Assembly (NCBI GenBank): GCA_016870235.1 | Contig: VGCB01000137.1 | Coordinates: 1-7,156, forward strand | DNA length: 7,156 nucleotides | From: Actinomycetota bacterium | GTDB taxonomy: Bacteria > Actinomycetota > Thermoleophilia > Gaiellales > Gaiellaceae | Direction: 5' to 3' | Part shown: positions 1 to 6,685 of the stretch, piece after piece | Layout: every line of letters starts with the position of its first letter | Position numbering within the stretch: the first letter of the stretch is position 1 | The notes under the pieces: generated by a model | What the model was told of the DNA's origin: nothing | Database searches by the model: none | Seen by the model: the letters and a program-made list of their open reading frames with translations, nothing else | Translations under genes and position numbers: made by a program

Positions 1-2
1 TC

Positions 3-182
3 CTCGCGGGCGCCTGCCCCGACGAGGACGCGGCACGGCGCCTCGCCCGCCTCGTGGTCACGGCTGCGCTTGCCGCCGAGCCGGCGGAGGAGCCGGCGCG
101 AGCCGCGGAGGGGGTCGTCGGCGATCCGCACGGGCGTAGCGTACGCGGTTGCCCGCGTTGCCCGTTGTCAGCTGCGTCCTGA
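3..182 (+). CDS. 3' end of an unidentified upstream gene (partial)
   Basis: An open frame runs in from the window edge and stops at the TGA at 180-182, giving 59 visible residues. Up to about position 130 this frame has the best coding signature of the three + strand frames: the third codon position is nearly all G or C, while the second position is mixed. It reads as an Ala/Glu/Arg-rich helical tail containing DEDAARRLARLVV and AEPAEEPARAAEG. The last 15 or so codons lose the third-position bias and encode an odd Cys-Pro run (CPRCPL). The true end could therefore differ if a sequencing error or frameshift lies nearby. No domain is recognisable and no function is proposed. The other + strand frames give Arg/Ser/Pro- or Gly/Arg-rich translations typical of shadow frames. 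Confidence 0.4.
   Translation, partial: LAGACPDEDAARRLARLVVTAALAAEPAEEPARAAEGVVGDPHGRSVRGCPRCPLSAAS
134..170. repeat. small inverted and direct repeats upstream of the GGDEF-EAL gene
   Basis: Two short structures sit 46-82 bases before the ATG at 216. At 134-146, GCGTA and TACGC form an inverted repeat around a 3-base centre. At 148-165 there are two abutting 9-base copies, GTTGCCCGC and GTTGCCCGT, followed by TTGTCA at 165-170, which resembles a -35 hexamer. No convincing -10 lies 16-19 bases after TTGTCA, so I do not call a promoter. The repeats could be an operator for the downstream gene, or chance in GC-rich DNA. The segment overlaps the last codons of the probable upstream gene, where coding bias fades. 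Confidence 0.25.
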
Positions 183-215
183 AGGCGGCCTGACCGCTCA
201 AGGGTCCCTGTTCGC

Positions 216-3200
216 ATGCCGACGAACGGGGAAGTGCGCGCATCCTGGGCATTCCTTGCGCTTGGCCTCGGCGTGATCTCGCTGTATCCGGCGATGTCCG
301 ACCTCGATCTCGGCTACGACGTCTGGTTCGGGCTCTTCTCGATCGCGGCGTCGATCGCCGTCCTCGCCTTCGGCGCCCGCCGGGCGGTCGATCGCTGGCC
401 CTGGATCCTGATCGGCCTCGGCCTCGCGGCCTTCGCCACCGGGGACGCCGTCTACGTCGTCTACAACGCCGCCGGCGTCGAGATGCCGTCGCCGTCCGTG
501 GCGGATGGCCTCTATCTCACCGGGTACCCGCTGCTCGGCGCGGGCCTCCTCCGGATCATCCGCAAGCGCTCGCCCGGGCGCGACTGGCCGGCGCTCATCG
601 ACGCGGCGATCATCACGACCGCCGCCTCCGGCGCCGTCTGGGCGTTCATGCTCGGGCCGATCGTCGGCGACCGCGAGCTCACCGAGCTCGAGAAGGCGGT
701 CGCGCTCGCGCAGCCGATGGCGAGCGTCGCGCTGCTCGCCTTCGCAACGCGGCTCGTCATCCTCTCAACCTCGGGCAACGGCGCCCTTCGGCTGCTCGTG
801 GTCGCGCTCGGGCTCCAGCTCGTCGGCGACATCGGCTACGGGGTCGGCACCCTCCAGGGCTGGTACGGCGGCGAGGGTCCGATCGACCTCGCCTGGCTCG
901 TCTCGTACGTCCTCTGGGGGATGTGTGCACTGCACCCGGCGGTGCGCACGCTCACCGACGAGGTGGACGCGCCGGACGAGGGCCTCGGTGGCCGTCGCAT
1001 CGCGCTCCTCGTCCTCGCGATCCTCGGCGCCCCGGCGATGATGGCCTACGGGAGCGTCCGGGCAGGGAGCACCGAGCTCCTGGTCACCGCGGGCACCTCG
1101 GTCGCCGTCTTCCTCCTCGTCGTCGTCCGGCTCGGCGGCCTCATCCGCCGGCAGGAGCGCGCGCGCCAGCGAGAGCGGTCGCTCAGGAACTCCGCGGCCT
1201 CGTTCGTCAGCGCGCGGACGCGCGACGACGTCATCCGCGTCACCCGGGACACCGCGTACGCGCTCGTCGACGACGAGCCAGGCATCCGGATCGCGCTCAC
1301 GGCGCTCGACGACGCGCTCGCAGACCGCGTTGCCGACGCGTGGGTGCTGGGGCCGGCCAAGATGACGGAGGAGATCCTCGGGCGCCTGCCCGCCCACGCC
1401 GTCGCCGACCATGTCTCGCGCGCCACGACGCTGATCGCACCCGTCCTCGAGCGTGGCCGTGCCGAGCTCGTGCTCGTGGCCCGCTCCGAGCGCCCGCTCT
1501 CCTCCGGCGTCGCGCACGCGCTCGAGACGCTCGTCTCGCAGGCATCGCTCGCGCTCGACGCTGCCCATCACGCCGAGAGCCTCCTCGAGCGCCGCAGTCA
1601 GGAGCGCTTCCGCTCGCTCGTCCAGCGATCGCGCGACGTCATCTCCATCCTCGAAGAGGACGGCACAATCCGCTTCGTGGCGCCGTCGGTGCTCGACGTG
1701 CTCGGCTACCGGCCCGAGGACGTGGTCGGTCAGCGTCTGCAGAGCCTCCTCGCCGAAGAGGACCTGACCGCCTACGCCTCGCTGATGGACGCCGTCGAGT
1801 CGGGCGGCGGCCGCTCCGAGCGCGAGTGGATGATCCGGCACCGCGACGGCAACTGGCGCACCTTCGACGCCGTGCTCACCGACATGCGCGACGACCCGTC
1901 GGTCGCCGGCTTCGTCGTCACCGCGCACGACGTGACCGAGCGGAAGGCGCTGGAGCGTCAGCTGACCCACCAGGCCTTCCACGACTCCCTGACCGGGCTG
2001 CCGAATCGCGCGCTGTTCGCCGACCGGGTCACCCACGCTCTCACGCGCCGCGCGGAGGGGGCGACCATCGGCGTGCTCTTCGTCGACGTCGACGACTTCA
2101 AGACCGTGAACGACAGCCTCGGCCACGCCGCCGGCGACGCGCTTCTCGTCGAGGTCGCGCGGCGGCTCCGCGGCGCGCTCCGGCCGTCCGACACGCCGGC
2201 GCGGCTCGGCGGCGACGAGTTCGGGATCCTCGTCGAGGACGTCCAGTCGCCCGAGACCCTCGTCACGGTCGCCCGCCGGCTGCTGGAGACGCTGAAGGAG
2301 CCCTTCGTGGTCGGGAGCGCGACCGCGCAGCCGCGCGCCAGCGTCGGGATCGCGCTCGGGCAGGCGGGTCAGAGCGCCGGCGAGGTGCTCCGCAACGCCG
2401 ACCTCGCGATGTACCGGGCCAAGGGGGCCGGCGGCTTCCGCTACGCGCTGTTCGAGGACGCGATGCACCGCGCCGCCACGCAGCGCCTGCAGCTGAAGGC
2501 CGACCTCACGCGTGCGATCGAGAGCGGGTCGCTCGACCTCGTCTTCCAGCCGATCGTGGAGCTCGAGTCGGCCTCCGCGATCGGCGCCGAGGCGCTCCTC
2601 CGCTGGACGCATCCCGAGGCCGGCCCGATCGAGCCGGCGGTGTTCGTCCCGCTCGCCGAGGAGACCGGCCTCATTCTCGAGCTCGGCCGCTGGGTGTTCG
2701 AGCAGGCCGCCCTCCAGGCGAGCACCTGGGCGCCGCTCGCGTCCGGCGCGCAGCCCTTCGTGAGCGTCAACATCTCGGCCCGGCAGCTGCAGGACCCTGC
2801 GTTCGTGCCCTTCGTCGCCGGGATCGTCTCGCGGCCCGGGCTCTCGGCCGAGCGCCTCGTCCTCGAGATCACGGAGAGCACGCTGTTGACCGACCAGGAG
2901 ACGGTCGTCGGCCGGCTGCGCGCTCTCCGCGATCTCGGCGCGCGCGTCTGGATCGACGACTTCGGCACCGGCTTCTCGTCGCTCAGCTACCTCCAGCACC
3001 TTCCCGTCGGCGCGCTCAAGATCCCGAAGCCGTTCGTCGACGCGCTGGTGGTCGGCGACGGGTCGCAGCTCGCGGACGCGGTCGTCCAGGTCGCCGAGTC
3101 CCTGCGGCTCGAGACGATCGCGGAAGGGATCGAGACACCGTCGCAGCGCACCGCGCTCCTCGGCATCGGCTGCGGTCTCGGTCAGGGCTTCCTCTTCGCC

Positions 3201-3278
3201 GAGCCGCTGCCGGCGCGCGATCTCGGCGCGTTCGGGCTCGGCGCCGGCGACCCGCCCAACCGTCGCGCGGCCGCATAG
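216..3278 (+). CDS. Membrane-bound PAS-GGDEF-EAL cyclic di-GMP enzyme
   Basis: This 1020-residue protein makes and/or breaks down cyclic di-GMP at the membrane. Residues 11-308 hold about ten hydrophobic segments, ending in a basic stretch (RRQER). Residues 325-455 look like a degenerate GAF domain, followed by a PAS domain (about 463-575, ending DVTERK). The GGDEF domain (about 583-745) has HDSLTGLPNR, an intact GGDEF at 665-669 and an inhibitory I-site RPSD at 656-659, five residues upstream as in known cyclases. The EAL domain (about 762-1005) keeps E792, N852, E884, D914-D915, K935, E970 and Q990, so both activities look possible. The usual KID motif is KIP here (P937). The ATG at 216 keeps the first helix. 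AAGGG at 200-204 is only a weak ribosome site, 11 bases upstream. The membrane input part matches no MASE domain that I can name. The signal is unknown. Confidence 0.95.
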   Translation: MPTNGEVRASWAFLALGLGVISLYPAMSDLDLGYDVWFGLFSIAASIAVLAFGARRAVDRWPWILIGLGLAAFATGDAVYVVYNAAGVEMPSPSVADGLYLTGYPLLGAGLLRIIRKRSPGRDWPALIDAAIITTAASGAVWAFMLGPIVGDRELTELEKAVALAQPMASVALLAFATRLVILSTSGNGALRLLVVALGLQLVGDIGYGVGTLQGWYGGEGPIDLAWLVSYVLWGMCALHPAVRTLTDEVDAPDEGLGGRRIALLVLAILGAPAMMAYGSVRAGSTELLVTAGTSVAVFLLVVVRLGGLIRRQERARQRERSLRNSAASFVSARTRDDVIRVTRDTAYALVDDEPGIRIALTALDDALADRVADAWVLGPAKMTEEILGRLPAHAVADHVSRATTLIAPVLERGRAELVLVARSERPLSSGVAHALETLVSQASLALDAAHHAESLLERRSQERFRSLVQRSRDVISILEEDGTIRFVAPSVLDVLGYRPEDVVGQRLQSLLAEEDLTAYASLMDAVESGGGRSEREWMIRHRDGNWRTFDAVLTDMRDDPSVAGFVVTAHDVTERKALERQLTHQAFHDSLTGLPNRALFADRVTHALTRRAEGATIGVLFVDVDDFKTVNDSLGHAAGDALLVEVARRLRGALRPSDTPARLGGDEFGILVEDVQSPETLVTVARRLLETLKEPFVVGSATAQPRASVGIALGQAGQSAGEVLRNADLAMYRAKGAGGFRYALFEDAMHRAATQRLQLKADLTRAIESGSLDLVFQPIVELESASAIGAEALLRWTHPEAGPIEPAVFVPLAEETGLILELGRWVFEQAALQASTWAPLASGAQPFVSVNISARQLQDPAFVPFVAGIVSRPGLSAERLVLEITESTLLTDQETVVGRLRALRDLGARVWIDDFGTGFSSLSYLQHLPVGALKIPKPFVDALVVGDGSQLADAVVQVAESLRLETIAEGIETPSQRTALLGIGCGLGQGFLFAEPLPARDLGAFGLGAGDPPNRRAAA

Positions 3279-3317
3279 CGGGCTCTGAGGCCGCGGTGGG
3301 CTGCGGCGCGTGAGTGC

Positions 3318-3347
3318 TTGCGCGGCCGCGGGAGCGGGACGTAGGCT
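3318..3347 (+). promoter_or_regulatory. Probable leaderless promoter of the lipid operon
   Basis: TTGCGC at 3318-3323 and TAGGCT at 3342-3347 are separated by 18 bases and fit -35 and -10 hexamers of a housekeeping-type sigma factor. The -10 ends 7 bases before the ATG at 3355, so transcription would start at or very near the A of that codon and produce a leaderless mRNA, which is common in actinobacteria. No ribosome-binding site sits at a normal distance from this ATG, which agrees. The spacer contains a perfect 10-base palindrome at 3321-3330 that could bind a regulator, though GC-rich palindromes are frequent here. This arrangement is the main reason to prefer the ATG at 3355 over the GTG at 3310. 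Confidence 0.5.
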
Positions 3348-3354
3348 CGGGCCG

Positions 3355-4365
3355 ATGCGTCGACGCCTCCTCCTCTCCGGGTCAGCGGTCGCCGCAGTCG
3401 TCCCGCTGCTCCTCCGCAGCGCCGGCCGGCCGACCGGTGACGCCCATTCGGCGGCGGCCGCTGCGACGTCTGCGCCGTTCGGCCGCGGCCGGACTGCCGC
3501 TCGGGTGCTCGAGGCGGTCATCGAGGGGTCAGCGTGGGCCGGCTGCCGGCTGCCCGCCGGCGCCGCGCACGCGCTCGCCGGGGTCGGAGGGACGGCGGAA
3601 TGGGCATTGCGCCCCGCGAAGCGGGCCCGGCTCGCTCGGAACCTCGCCCATGCGATCGGGCGGGGCGAGCGGGAGAGCGCGGTGCGGCGCCTCGTCCTCG
3701 CGGAGGTGCGAAACGAGGCGCGGCGGTCGGCCGACCTCCTCTGGGCGCTCGGCGACCGGGCAGCCGTCCGGGCCTCCACCGCGATCGAGGGGCGCGAGCA
3801 CATGGTCGAGGCGCTCGCGGAGGGGCGCGGCGCGATCCTCGCCGGTACCCACCTCGGTGGCTGGGAGATCGCCGCCTCGATCTCCGAGGACGCGATCCCG
3901 GGCGCCGTCACCGCCGTCGTCGCCGACAACTGGCTCGCCTGGGCGATGGAGAAGCGCCGGCGCGCCGTCGGGCTGCGGACGGTCAAACGGCACGAGGCGG
4001 CCCGTGGCGCCGCCCGGGCGCTCCGCGACGGCGGCACCGTCCTGCTGCTCGGCGACGACAGCTGGGGGGGTACCGCGCGCGTTCACCCCGTGCGCTTCCT
4101 CGACGGCGTCGCCGAGCTCCCCGCCGGGATCGTGACCCTCGCCCGCCTCTGCGGTTCGCCGATCGTGCCGTTCACCTTTCTGCCGGACGGGCCGCGCCGG
4201 TGGCGTGGGCGGTTCGAGCCGGCAATCGCGCCGCCGGGCCGCGCCGAGGGGGTCGAGGGCGAGCAACGCGTCCTCCAACTCCTTGCCGAGCGCTGGAGTG
4301 CGGCGATCGAGCGGGCGCCCGAGCACTGGGCAGCGTCCTTTCGGATCCGGTGGGTGGAGTCGTGA
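3355..4365 (+). CDS. LpxL/HtrB-family lysophospholipid acyltransferase (PIM acyltransferase-like)
   Basis: This 336-residue protein probably transfers an acyl chain from acyl-CoA or acyl carrier protein to a lipid or glycolipid at the inner face of the membrane. In actinobacteria the family includes the phosphatidylinositol mannoside acyltransferase. The catalytic HX4E motif is clear: THLGGWE with H166 and E171. A second family block follows, with LLLGDDSWGG, PVRFLDG and then PAGIVTLARLCGSPIVPF, which lines the substrate site. The ATG at 3355 is chosen because of the promoter-like sequence just upstream. It adds about 50 residues (a basic start, a hydrophobic stretch and an Ala-rich linker) before the usual family start. 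The GTG at 3505 would give 286 residues, closer to the normal length. An in-frame GTG at 3310 is less likely. The stop overlaps the next gene by 4 bases. The acceptor cannot be read from sequence. Confidence 0.87.
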   Translation: MRRRLLLSGSAVAAVVPLLLRSAGRPTGDAHSAAAAATSAPFGRGRTAARVLEAVIEGSAWAGCRLPAGAAHALAGVGGTAEWALRPAKRARLARNLAHAIGRGERESAVRRLVLAEVRNEARRSADLLWALGDRAAVRASTAIEGREHMVEALAEGRGAILAGTHLGGWEIAASISEDAIPGAVTAVVADNWLAWAMEKRRRAVGLRTVKRHEAARGAARALRDGGTVLLLGDDSWGGTARVHPVRFLDGVAELPAGIVTLARLCGSPIVPFTFLPDGPRRWRGRFEPAIAPPGRAEGVEGEQRVLQLLAERWSAAIERAPEHWAASFRIRWVES

Positions 4366-5027
4366 GCCGGTTCTCGGCCCGGCGGGAGCTCGCGATCGGG
4401 CTCGGCGTCTACGGCCTCTACCTCGCAGGGAGCCGCTGGAGCCTGAAGCGCGACGGGAGGACACGCGCGCGGAGGAACGCCGAGCGGCTCGTCGCGCTCG
4501 AGGAGCGGACAGGGCTCCACATCGAGCCGGCAGTGCAGCGGCTCGCCCTCCGCTTCCCACGCGCGCTCCACGTCGCGACCGCCGGCTACGCGGCCGGCAA
4601 CGTCACCCTTTCGGCCGGCTGGCTCGTCCTCGCCTTCCGGCGCCGCGATCCCGACTACCACCGCGAGCGCCGGGCAGCCGTCGTCGCCTATCTCGGCGCC
4701 CTCCCGGTCTTCGCGCTCCTCCCGACCGCGCCGCCGCGAACGCTCGACGGCTTCGTCGACACGATCGCCTCGAGCGGGATCGACATCGAGCATCCGCTCC
4801 TCCTCCGCTTCTACAACCCGATCGCGGCCGTGCCGAGCCTCCACTGCGCGTTCGCCGTCGTCACCGGCTCCACGCTCGCGGACAGGAACCGGGGCGTGCG
4901 TCGATTGCTCTGGCGCGGTTACGCGCCGCTCGTCGCGCTCGTCGTCGTCGCGACCGGCAACCACTACACGCTCGACGTTCTGAGCGGGGTCGCCCTCGGT
5001 CGGCTGGCGCGGGCGCTCACCGAGTGA
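4362..5027 (+). CDS. PAP2-superfamily membrane protein, inositolphosphotransferase-like
   Basis: This 221-residue integral membrane protein carries the two hallmark blocks of the PAP2 (phosphatidic acid phosphatase type 2) superfamily: PSLHCAF with H161, and GNHYTLDVLSG with H201 and D205. The preceding AAVPSLH context and the lack of an obvious KX6RP motif resemble the PAP2_3/Aur1-Ipt1 subgroup, whose members move phospho-head groups such as phosphoinositol between lipids. Plain lipid phosphatase activity is an alternative. About five hydrophobic segments are visible (near residues 5-20, 65-90, 105-125, 155-170 and 185-205). The catalytic histidines lie next to the last two. Translation starts at GTG 4362 inside the stop of the acyltransferase gene (GTGA overlap). 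A GGAG two bases before it is too close for a normal ribosome site, so coupling is likely. The stop overlaps the next gene in the same way. Confidence 0.85.
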   Translation: MSRFSARRELAIGLGVYGLYLAGSRWSLKRDGRTRARRNAERLVALEERTGLHIEPAVQRLALRFPRALHVATAGYAAGNVTLSAGWLVLAFRRRDPDYHRERRAAVVAYLGALPVFALLPTAPPRTLDGFVDTIASSGIDIEHPLLLRFYNPIAAVPSLHCAFAVVTGSTLADRNRGVRRLLWRGYAPLVALVVVATGNHYTLDVLSGVALGRLARALTE

Positions 5028-6043
5028 CGGTCGACGAGGGGCGCTCCCCGGCCGTCCACTGGGGCCGCGTCGCCGTCGGTGCCGTGCTCGCAGTCGTCGT
5101 CGGCGCGGGCGTCGTCGGGCTGATCGGGCGTGCGGCGGGCTTCGGCGAGCTCGAGGAGGCCTTTCGGGGGAGCGACCCGACGTGGCTGCTCGTCTGCGCG
5201 GGCGGTCAGCTCGTCGTCTTCGCAGGGATCGGCGCAGCGTTCCGGGGGGCAGTGCAGTTCGAGGGAGGGCCGGACCTCGGTCGCCTCCTCGCCCTCCGGG
5301 TGATGGTGACCGCGTTCGGATTCTCGCAGCTGATCGCGGCCGCGGGGGCCGCGAGCCTCGCGCTCAGCTACTGGGCGCTCCGCCGGATCGGATTCTCCCG
5401 CCAGGAGTCGGCCGTCCGCATGATCGGGTTCCAGACGACGGTCTACCTCGTGTTCGGCCTCGTCGGCCTGGCGGCCGCCGCTGTCACCCTCGTCACGGGC
5501 GTCGCGCACCTCGGGATGGTCGTGCCGTGGCTCGTCGTCGTTCCCGCGTGTGTGGTCGCCGCCCGCTGGTTCACCGATCCCGTGCGCGTCGGGCGCTGGG
5601 TTGCCGCAGGTGGCGGGCGCCTGCGTCAGGGGCTTGCGATCGGCGTCGGTGCCGCCGCGTGGACGCGCCGCGCGCTCGCGAACCGCGCGGGGCGCGCGAC
5701 CGCCCGCGGCGCGATCCTCTACTGGGTCGGGGACATCGTCAGCCTGTGGGGCGGGTTGCGAGCGGCGGGAGCCGACCCGGAGCTCGCAGCTCTCGTGCTC
5801 GCCTACGCGACCGGCTACCTCGCCTCGGCGCTGCCGGTGCCGTTCATCGCCACCGGCGGCGTCGACGCGGCGATGACCTTCGGCCTGAGCGCCGTCGGCG
5901 TCCCGCTCGAGACGGCGCTCCTCGGGGTCGTCGCGCACCGGCTCTTCGCCTTCTGGCTGCCTCTCGTGCCGGCGCTCGTCCTCGCCGCCGGCCTGCGCCG
6001 GACTGCGCACGCACTCGACCGTGCCGCTGCCACCGACCGATGA
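5024..6043 (+). CDS. LPG_synthase_TM / UPF0104-family polytopic membrane protein
   Basis: This 339-residue protein is almost entirely membrane helices (about eight, near residues 15-35, 50-72, 88-120, 138-160, 165-184, 225-250, 255-275 and 300-330). The pattern fits the flippase-like membrane domain of lysylphosphatidylglycerol synthase (PF03706, UPF0104). Family-like blocks are the SQLIAAAGAASLALSYWALR region, YWVGDIVSLW near residue 234, and LPVPFIATGGVD at about 270-281, which stands where many members have a Pro-Gly-Gly-x-Gly-x-x-Glu loop. The acidic end is Asp (D281) instead of Glu. There is no soluble C-terminal transferase domain, so it is the membrane part alone. Such proteins are linked to lipid modification or flipping and often sit beside glycolipid genes. 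It starts at GTG 5024 in a GTGA overlap with the PAP2 gene and is the last gene of the operon. Confidence 0.83.
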   Translation: MTVDEGRSPAVHWGRVAVGAVLAVVVGAGVVGLIGRAAGFGELEEAFRGSDPTWLLVCAGGQLVVFAGIGAAFRGAVQFEGGPDLGRLLALRVMVTAFGFSQLIAAAGAASLALSYWALRRIGFSRQESAVRMIGFQTTVYLVFGLVGLAAAAVTLVTGVAHLGMVVPWLVVVPACVVAARWFTDPVRVGRWVAAGGGRLRQGLAIGVGAAAWTRRALANRAGRATARGAILYWVGDIVSLWGGLRAAGADPELAALVLAYATGYLASALPVPFIATGGVDAAMTFGLSAVGVPLETALLGVVAHRLFAFWLPLVPALVLAAGLRRTAHALDRAAATDR

Positions 6044-6052
6044 CGGGCGTGC

Positions 6053-6685
6053 CTAGACCGTCGTCTCGGCTGGCTCGGTCTTCGTCTCGGCGGTCGCGGC
6101 CGCAGTCTCGGCGCTCTCCGCCGGCCTGTCGCCGATGGTCGTCTCGAGGTCGGCGTCGCCCCGACGCCGAAGTCGCGTGATCGCGGTCGCGCTCGTGGCG
6201 TGGGGGCCCTGCGACATCGTCTGCTCGACCGGCGGCGCGTACCACGACTGATCGGGGCGCTCGAGCGTGACGAGGCGCGGCGGCGGCAGCGCCCGCTGCT
6301 CGTCGCGGCGCCGGTCGGCGTAGGTCGCCGCCCACTCGACGAGCGAGACGAGGAGCCAGGCGGCACCCATCACCGCCGCGATCCACAGCGGCTCGAGGTC
6401 GGCGATCCCCGCGGCGACCGCGCACCCGGCGAGAAAGAGCACCTCGAACGGCAGCCGCGGGAGCCGCGTGCGCCGCCGCACGGGTGGGTCGATGATCGAG
6501 AGCCAGGTGTGGACCGCCGGCGCGGCGGCGCGCTCGACGCCGGCGCGCGCCGTGTCGTCCCAGCCCGGCTCCCCGGCAGCCGGGAGCGTGGGCGCGCGTC
6601 GCTTCAGCTCCTGCTCGAGCTCCCCGATCCGTCGCTCGAGTCCGGCGACCGTCTCGGCGACCCCGTTCTCGCGCCGGCCCATCAT
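6053..6685 (-). CDS. Two-helix membrane protein of unknown function
   Basis: I do not recognise a named family. The 210-residue protein has four parts. Residues 9-30 form a short predicted coiled coil (VAGLERRIGELEQELKRR). Residues 31-75 are a polar linker containing WLSIIDPPVRRR. Two hydrophobic helices lie at about 80-95 and 100-118, joined by the short turn ADLEPLW, with basic residues on both outer sides (RRRTRLPR and ADRRRDE). A polar C-terminal tail of about 90 residues ends in Ala/Glu/Thr-rich low complexity. Both termini are probably cytoplasmic. The start ATG at 6685 overlaps the stop of the upstream - strand gene (ATGA), so the two are probably co-translated. A second ATG follows directly and could be used. 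I have an uncertain impression that similar proteins occur in other Thermoleophilia. The gene converges on the lipid operon with a 9-base gap. Confidence 0.75.
   Translation of the reverse strand: MMGRRENGVAETVAGLERRIGELEQELKRRAPTLPAAGEPGWDDTARAGVERAAAPAVHTWLSIIDPPVRRRTRLPRLPFEVLFLAGCAVAAGIADLEPLWIAAVMGAAWLLVSLVEWAATYADRRRDEQRALPPPRLVTLERPDQSWYAPPVEQTMSQGPHATSATAITRLRRRGDADLETTIGDRPAESAETAAATAETKTEPAETTV

Noticed and set aside
201..209. AGGGTCCCT palindrome before ATG 216 as an operator
   Set aside because: It is only a 4-bp arm around one base, which is too short to stand out. The AAGGG part may simply be a weak ribosome site.
58..252. Small - strand gene at the left edge
   Set aside because: The translation is Arg/Pro/Ala-rich without structure, and it overlaps the start of the GGDEF-EAL gene. 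Coding bias favours the + strand partial frame.
923..3313. Long + strand frame overlapping the GGDEF-EAL gene
   Set aside because: The translation is nearly all Arg, Ala, Pro and Gly. The other frame carries complete PAS, GGDEF and EAL motifs, so this is a shadow.
3279..3317. Terminator after the GGDEF-EAL gene
   Set aside because: Only a weak 4-bp stem (3291-3306) and no T-run are visible.
3310..3354. Acyltransferase starting at GTG 3310
   Set aside because: The extra 15 codons overlap the promoter-like -35/-10 pair, and no ribosome site precedes the GTG.
765..4037. Very long - strand open frame (1090 codons) opposite the GGDEF-EAL and acyltransferase genes
   Set aside because: Its translation is an Arg/Glu/Ala-rich low-complexity shadow with no domain, and it spans two well-supported + strand genes. 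Long antisense frames are expected at this GC content.
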